DNA of 29,400 bases. It comes from Paulinella micropora. Lineage: Eukaryota; Cercozoa; Imbricatea; Euglyphida. The position numbers and the translations under genes are program-made. Every line of letters begins with the position of its first letter. Within the stretch, counting starts at the first letter, position 1. The DNA lies in NCBI GenBank assembly GCA_009731375.1, contig BJOX01000206.1, forward strand, positions 285,831 through 315,230. Reading direction: 5' to 3'. Below are positions 27,636 through 29,400 of the stretch, one piece after another. The notes below the pieces were generated by a model that saw only the letters and a program-made list of their open reading frames with translations, did not search any database and had not been told where the DNA came from.

Positions 27636-27640
<5 letters not shown>
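26580..27640. repeat. Long imperfect palindrome (inverted repeat) centred at 27097
   Basis: The left arm (about 26580-27094) is repeated in reverse complement in the right arm (27100 to about 27640), with scattered mismatches and small indels. The centre is a perfect 20-bp stem, GAAACGCAACCGTTTTTGGG (27075-27094), against 27100-27119, with a 5-nt loop TTGCG. The outer ends run into ACT repeats on the left and AGT repeats on the right, so those arrays are also mirror images. Each arm carries the same short ORF with a putative intron. Confidence 0.85.
27399..27615 (+). CDS. Possible two-exon short ORF in the palindrome's right arm
   Basis: Exon 27399-27464 reads MSKRQLHTVEERRADKKRF and so on. 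A GTAAAT donor at 27465 and a CTTTAG acceptor ending at 27549 allow joining to 27550-27615 in frame (ARAALGSSSGGGGAAAAGWR, stop TGA). The acceptor is AG|G, as in the host gene. The mirror copy of the first exon lies at 26739-26804 on the minus strand with the same reading. It may be the start of a gene carried by a transposon family. The product is short and basic, with no domain, so its reality is doubtful. Confidence 0.3.
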
Positions 27641-27680
<40 letters not shown>

Positions 27681-27710
27681 TATGTATGCATGTATGTATA
27701 CATACATACA

Positions 27711-27741
<31 letters not shown>

Positions 27742-27762
27742 GTACACACATACACACATACA

Positions 27763-27796
<34 letters not shown>

Positions 27797-27855
27797 CATA
27801 CGTACATACATACATACATACATACATATGTACATTATATACACACATACATACA

Positions 27856-27886
<31 letters not shown>

Positions 27887-27896
27887 GTATGCATGC

Positions 27897-27927
<31 letters not shown>

Positions 27928-28274
27928 TGTATGTATGTATGCATGTATGTATGTATGTATGTATGCATGTATGCATGCATGTATGTATGTATGTATGTAT
28001 GCATGCATGCATGAATGTATGTATGTATGTATGTACGCACACATGCATGTATGCACGCATGTATGTATGTATGTATGTATGTGTGTGTGTACGTACGTAC
28101 GTATGTATGTACGTATGTATGTATGTATGTGTGTATGTATGCATGTATGTATGTATGCATGTATGTATGCATGTATGCATGCATATATGTATGAATGCAT
28201 GCATGTATTTATGTATGTATGTATGTATGTATGCATTCCTAGTACTAGTAGTCGTCGTAGTAGTCGTAGTAGTC

Positions 28275-28325
<51 letters not shown>

Positions 28326-28406
28326 CTAGTAGTACTAGTAGTAGTAGTAGTACTAGTAGTAGTAGTAGCAGTATTAGTAGCAGTAGTAGAGAAGTAGTAG
28401 TAGAAC

Positions 28407-28445
<39 letters not shown>

Positions 28446-28454
28446 GAGTAGTAC

Positions 28455-28496
<42 letters not shown>

Positions 28497-28563
28497 CAAG
28501 ACAGTAGTACCAGTAATAGGGGTGGTGGTGGTTGGTGGTGGTGATGTTTGTGGTAGTAGTAGC

Positions 28564-28622
<59 letters not shown>

Positions 28623-28659
28623 ACTGAGTAGTAGTAGTAGTAATAGTAGTAGTAATAGT

Positions 28660-28690
<31 letters not shown>

Positions 28691-28700
28691 AGAGGAGGAG
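27640..28700. repeat. Microsatellite block (AGT)n, (CATA)n, (GTAT)n, (AGT)n
   Basis: AGT triplets run to 27680, then CATA units (27700-27890) switch strand sense to GTAT units (27898-28236). Long AGT arrays then run from 28245 to 28680, ending in AGG units. Frames through it code only for repeats. Confidence 0.95.
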
Positions 28701-28954
28701 GAGGAACAGGAGGAGGCATGAAGATGTAGCTACATCATCTTTCGTTCATGCTACAAGTATGATTAATATTAAAACATTTTAAGTATACTATGATTAATTG
28801 TCAAAAATTTGTATTAATACTATTTTGAATTTTCATTAATATTCATGAATTTTCCAAACATTCAGATGTAAGTTGTATGTATTTCAGTCACTGACACTAA
28901 TACTTGTGACTAAGTAGTAACTTTTATGACTAGGCGCATAAACGTCATTTCTAA

Positions 28955-29330
28955 GCTTCCGCACCGGTTTTATGCTTCAAAAACATTATATTAATAAATA
29001 TGCTAAACAAACTCGTATTAATATAATTTCATGCATACTTCAAGTAGGAAGTGAGTATTAAATATGTATCACTAACGATTACAAGTGAGTGGCAAGTAGT
29101 CTCAAGTTAGTATCTGCCAGTGACGGAGTGACTAGTGTAAAACAGTGTCTCTCAACCAAGTTGAAGTGTCAGCTTCGGTACCGGTTTTATGCTTCAAAAA
29201 CATTGTAAATATGCTGAACAAGCTAGTATTAATATATAATAATTTCATGCATAGTTCAAGTAGTATGTGAGTATGTATAACGACTATAAGTGAATGGCTG
29301 CCACCAGTAACCAACTTGAAAATTTCTAGT
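28955..29330. repeat. 217-bp tandem repeat, two imperfect copies
   Basis: GCTTCCGCACCGGTTTTATG at 28955 and GCTTCGGTACCGGTTTTATG at 29172 begin two diverged copies. They share TATGCTTCAAAAACATT, then TTTCATGCATA and TTCAAGTAG. The second copy is incomplete. A TTTGAA run follows at 29336-29357. The rest of 28700-29400 is AT-rich without a gene. Confidence 0.65.
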
Positions 29331-29400
29331 CACATTTGAATTTGAATTTGAATTTGAAGTAATATCATTAGAATTTAATAAATTAAATATAATTACGTTG

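Overview
The window is nuclear DNA from a microbial eukaryote. The evidence is a many-exon gene with AG-ended introns, introns made almost wholly of microsatellites, a tRNA-derived SINE, a decayed Ty3-type retroelement, and a virus-like mobile element inside host sequence. 15 of 18 inferred introns end AG|G, and one has a GC donor. Those traits are known in dinoflagellates, but the sequence does not settle the lineage. Nine N gaps mark the scaffold (217 N at 1593-1809 and eight 10-N gaps). At two of them the flanks repeat the same sequence, so they are probably unmerged contig ends.

Region 1 (1 to about 9.9 kb). One host gene on the + strand can be threaded through 18 short exons (20-125 nt) in a single open frame of 322 residues, ending at TAA 9873-9875. 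The first two thirds look like a GT34 (GMA12/MNN10) glycosyltransferase with a DGD metal motif. The last third looks like the DnaJC11 C-terminal (DUF3395) domain. The introns hold (CTAT)n, (GTAT)n, (CT)n, (CA)n, (ATT)n and poly-C/G/T tracts, one SINE, and tandem degenerate copies of the neighbouring exons.

Region 2 (9.9 to 13.0 kb). This is non-coding, AT-rich sequence with a possible MITE and a hairpin, followed by the decayed 3' end of a Ty3/gypsy-like pol on the minus strand (12004 to about 13004).

Region 3 (about 13.0 to 26.1 kb). This is a virus- or plasmid-like element. It carries a 1106-residue fusion of an archaeo-eukaryotic primase, a zinc knuckle and a UL9-like origin-binding SF2 helicase. 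Immediately downstream lie 3.6 copies of a 159-bp iteron with internal inverted repeats, a likely replication origin. It also has a tyrosine recombinase with protelomerase-like features, split by a +1 frameshift, and about a dozen small proteins, several with zinc-binding or AT-hook motifs. No capsid, packaging ATPase, protease or family B polymerase gene is visible. It may be a capsid-less replicon or a fragment of a larger provirus. A 1279-bp block is present twice around the 16173-16182 gap; collapsing it shortens the element by 1289 bp.

Region 4 (26.1 to 29.4 kb). This holds (TA)n, (ACT)n/(AGT)n and (GTAT)n arrays, a long imperfect palindrome of about 1 kb centred at 27097, and an AT-rich end with a 217-bp tandem repeat.
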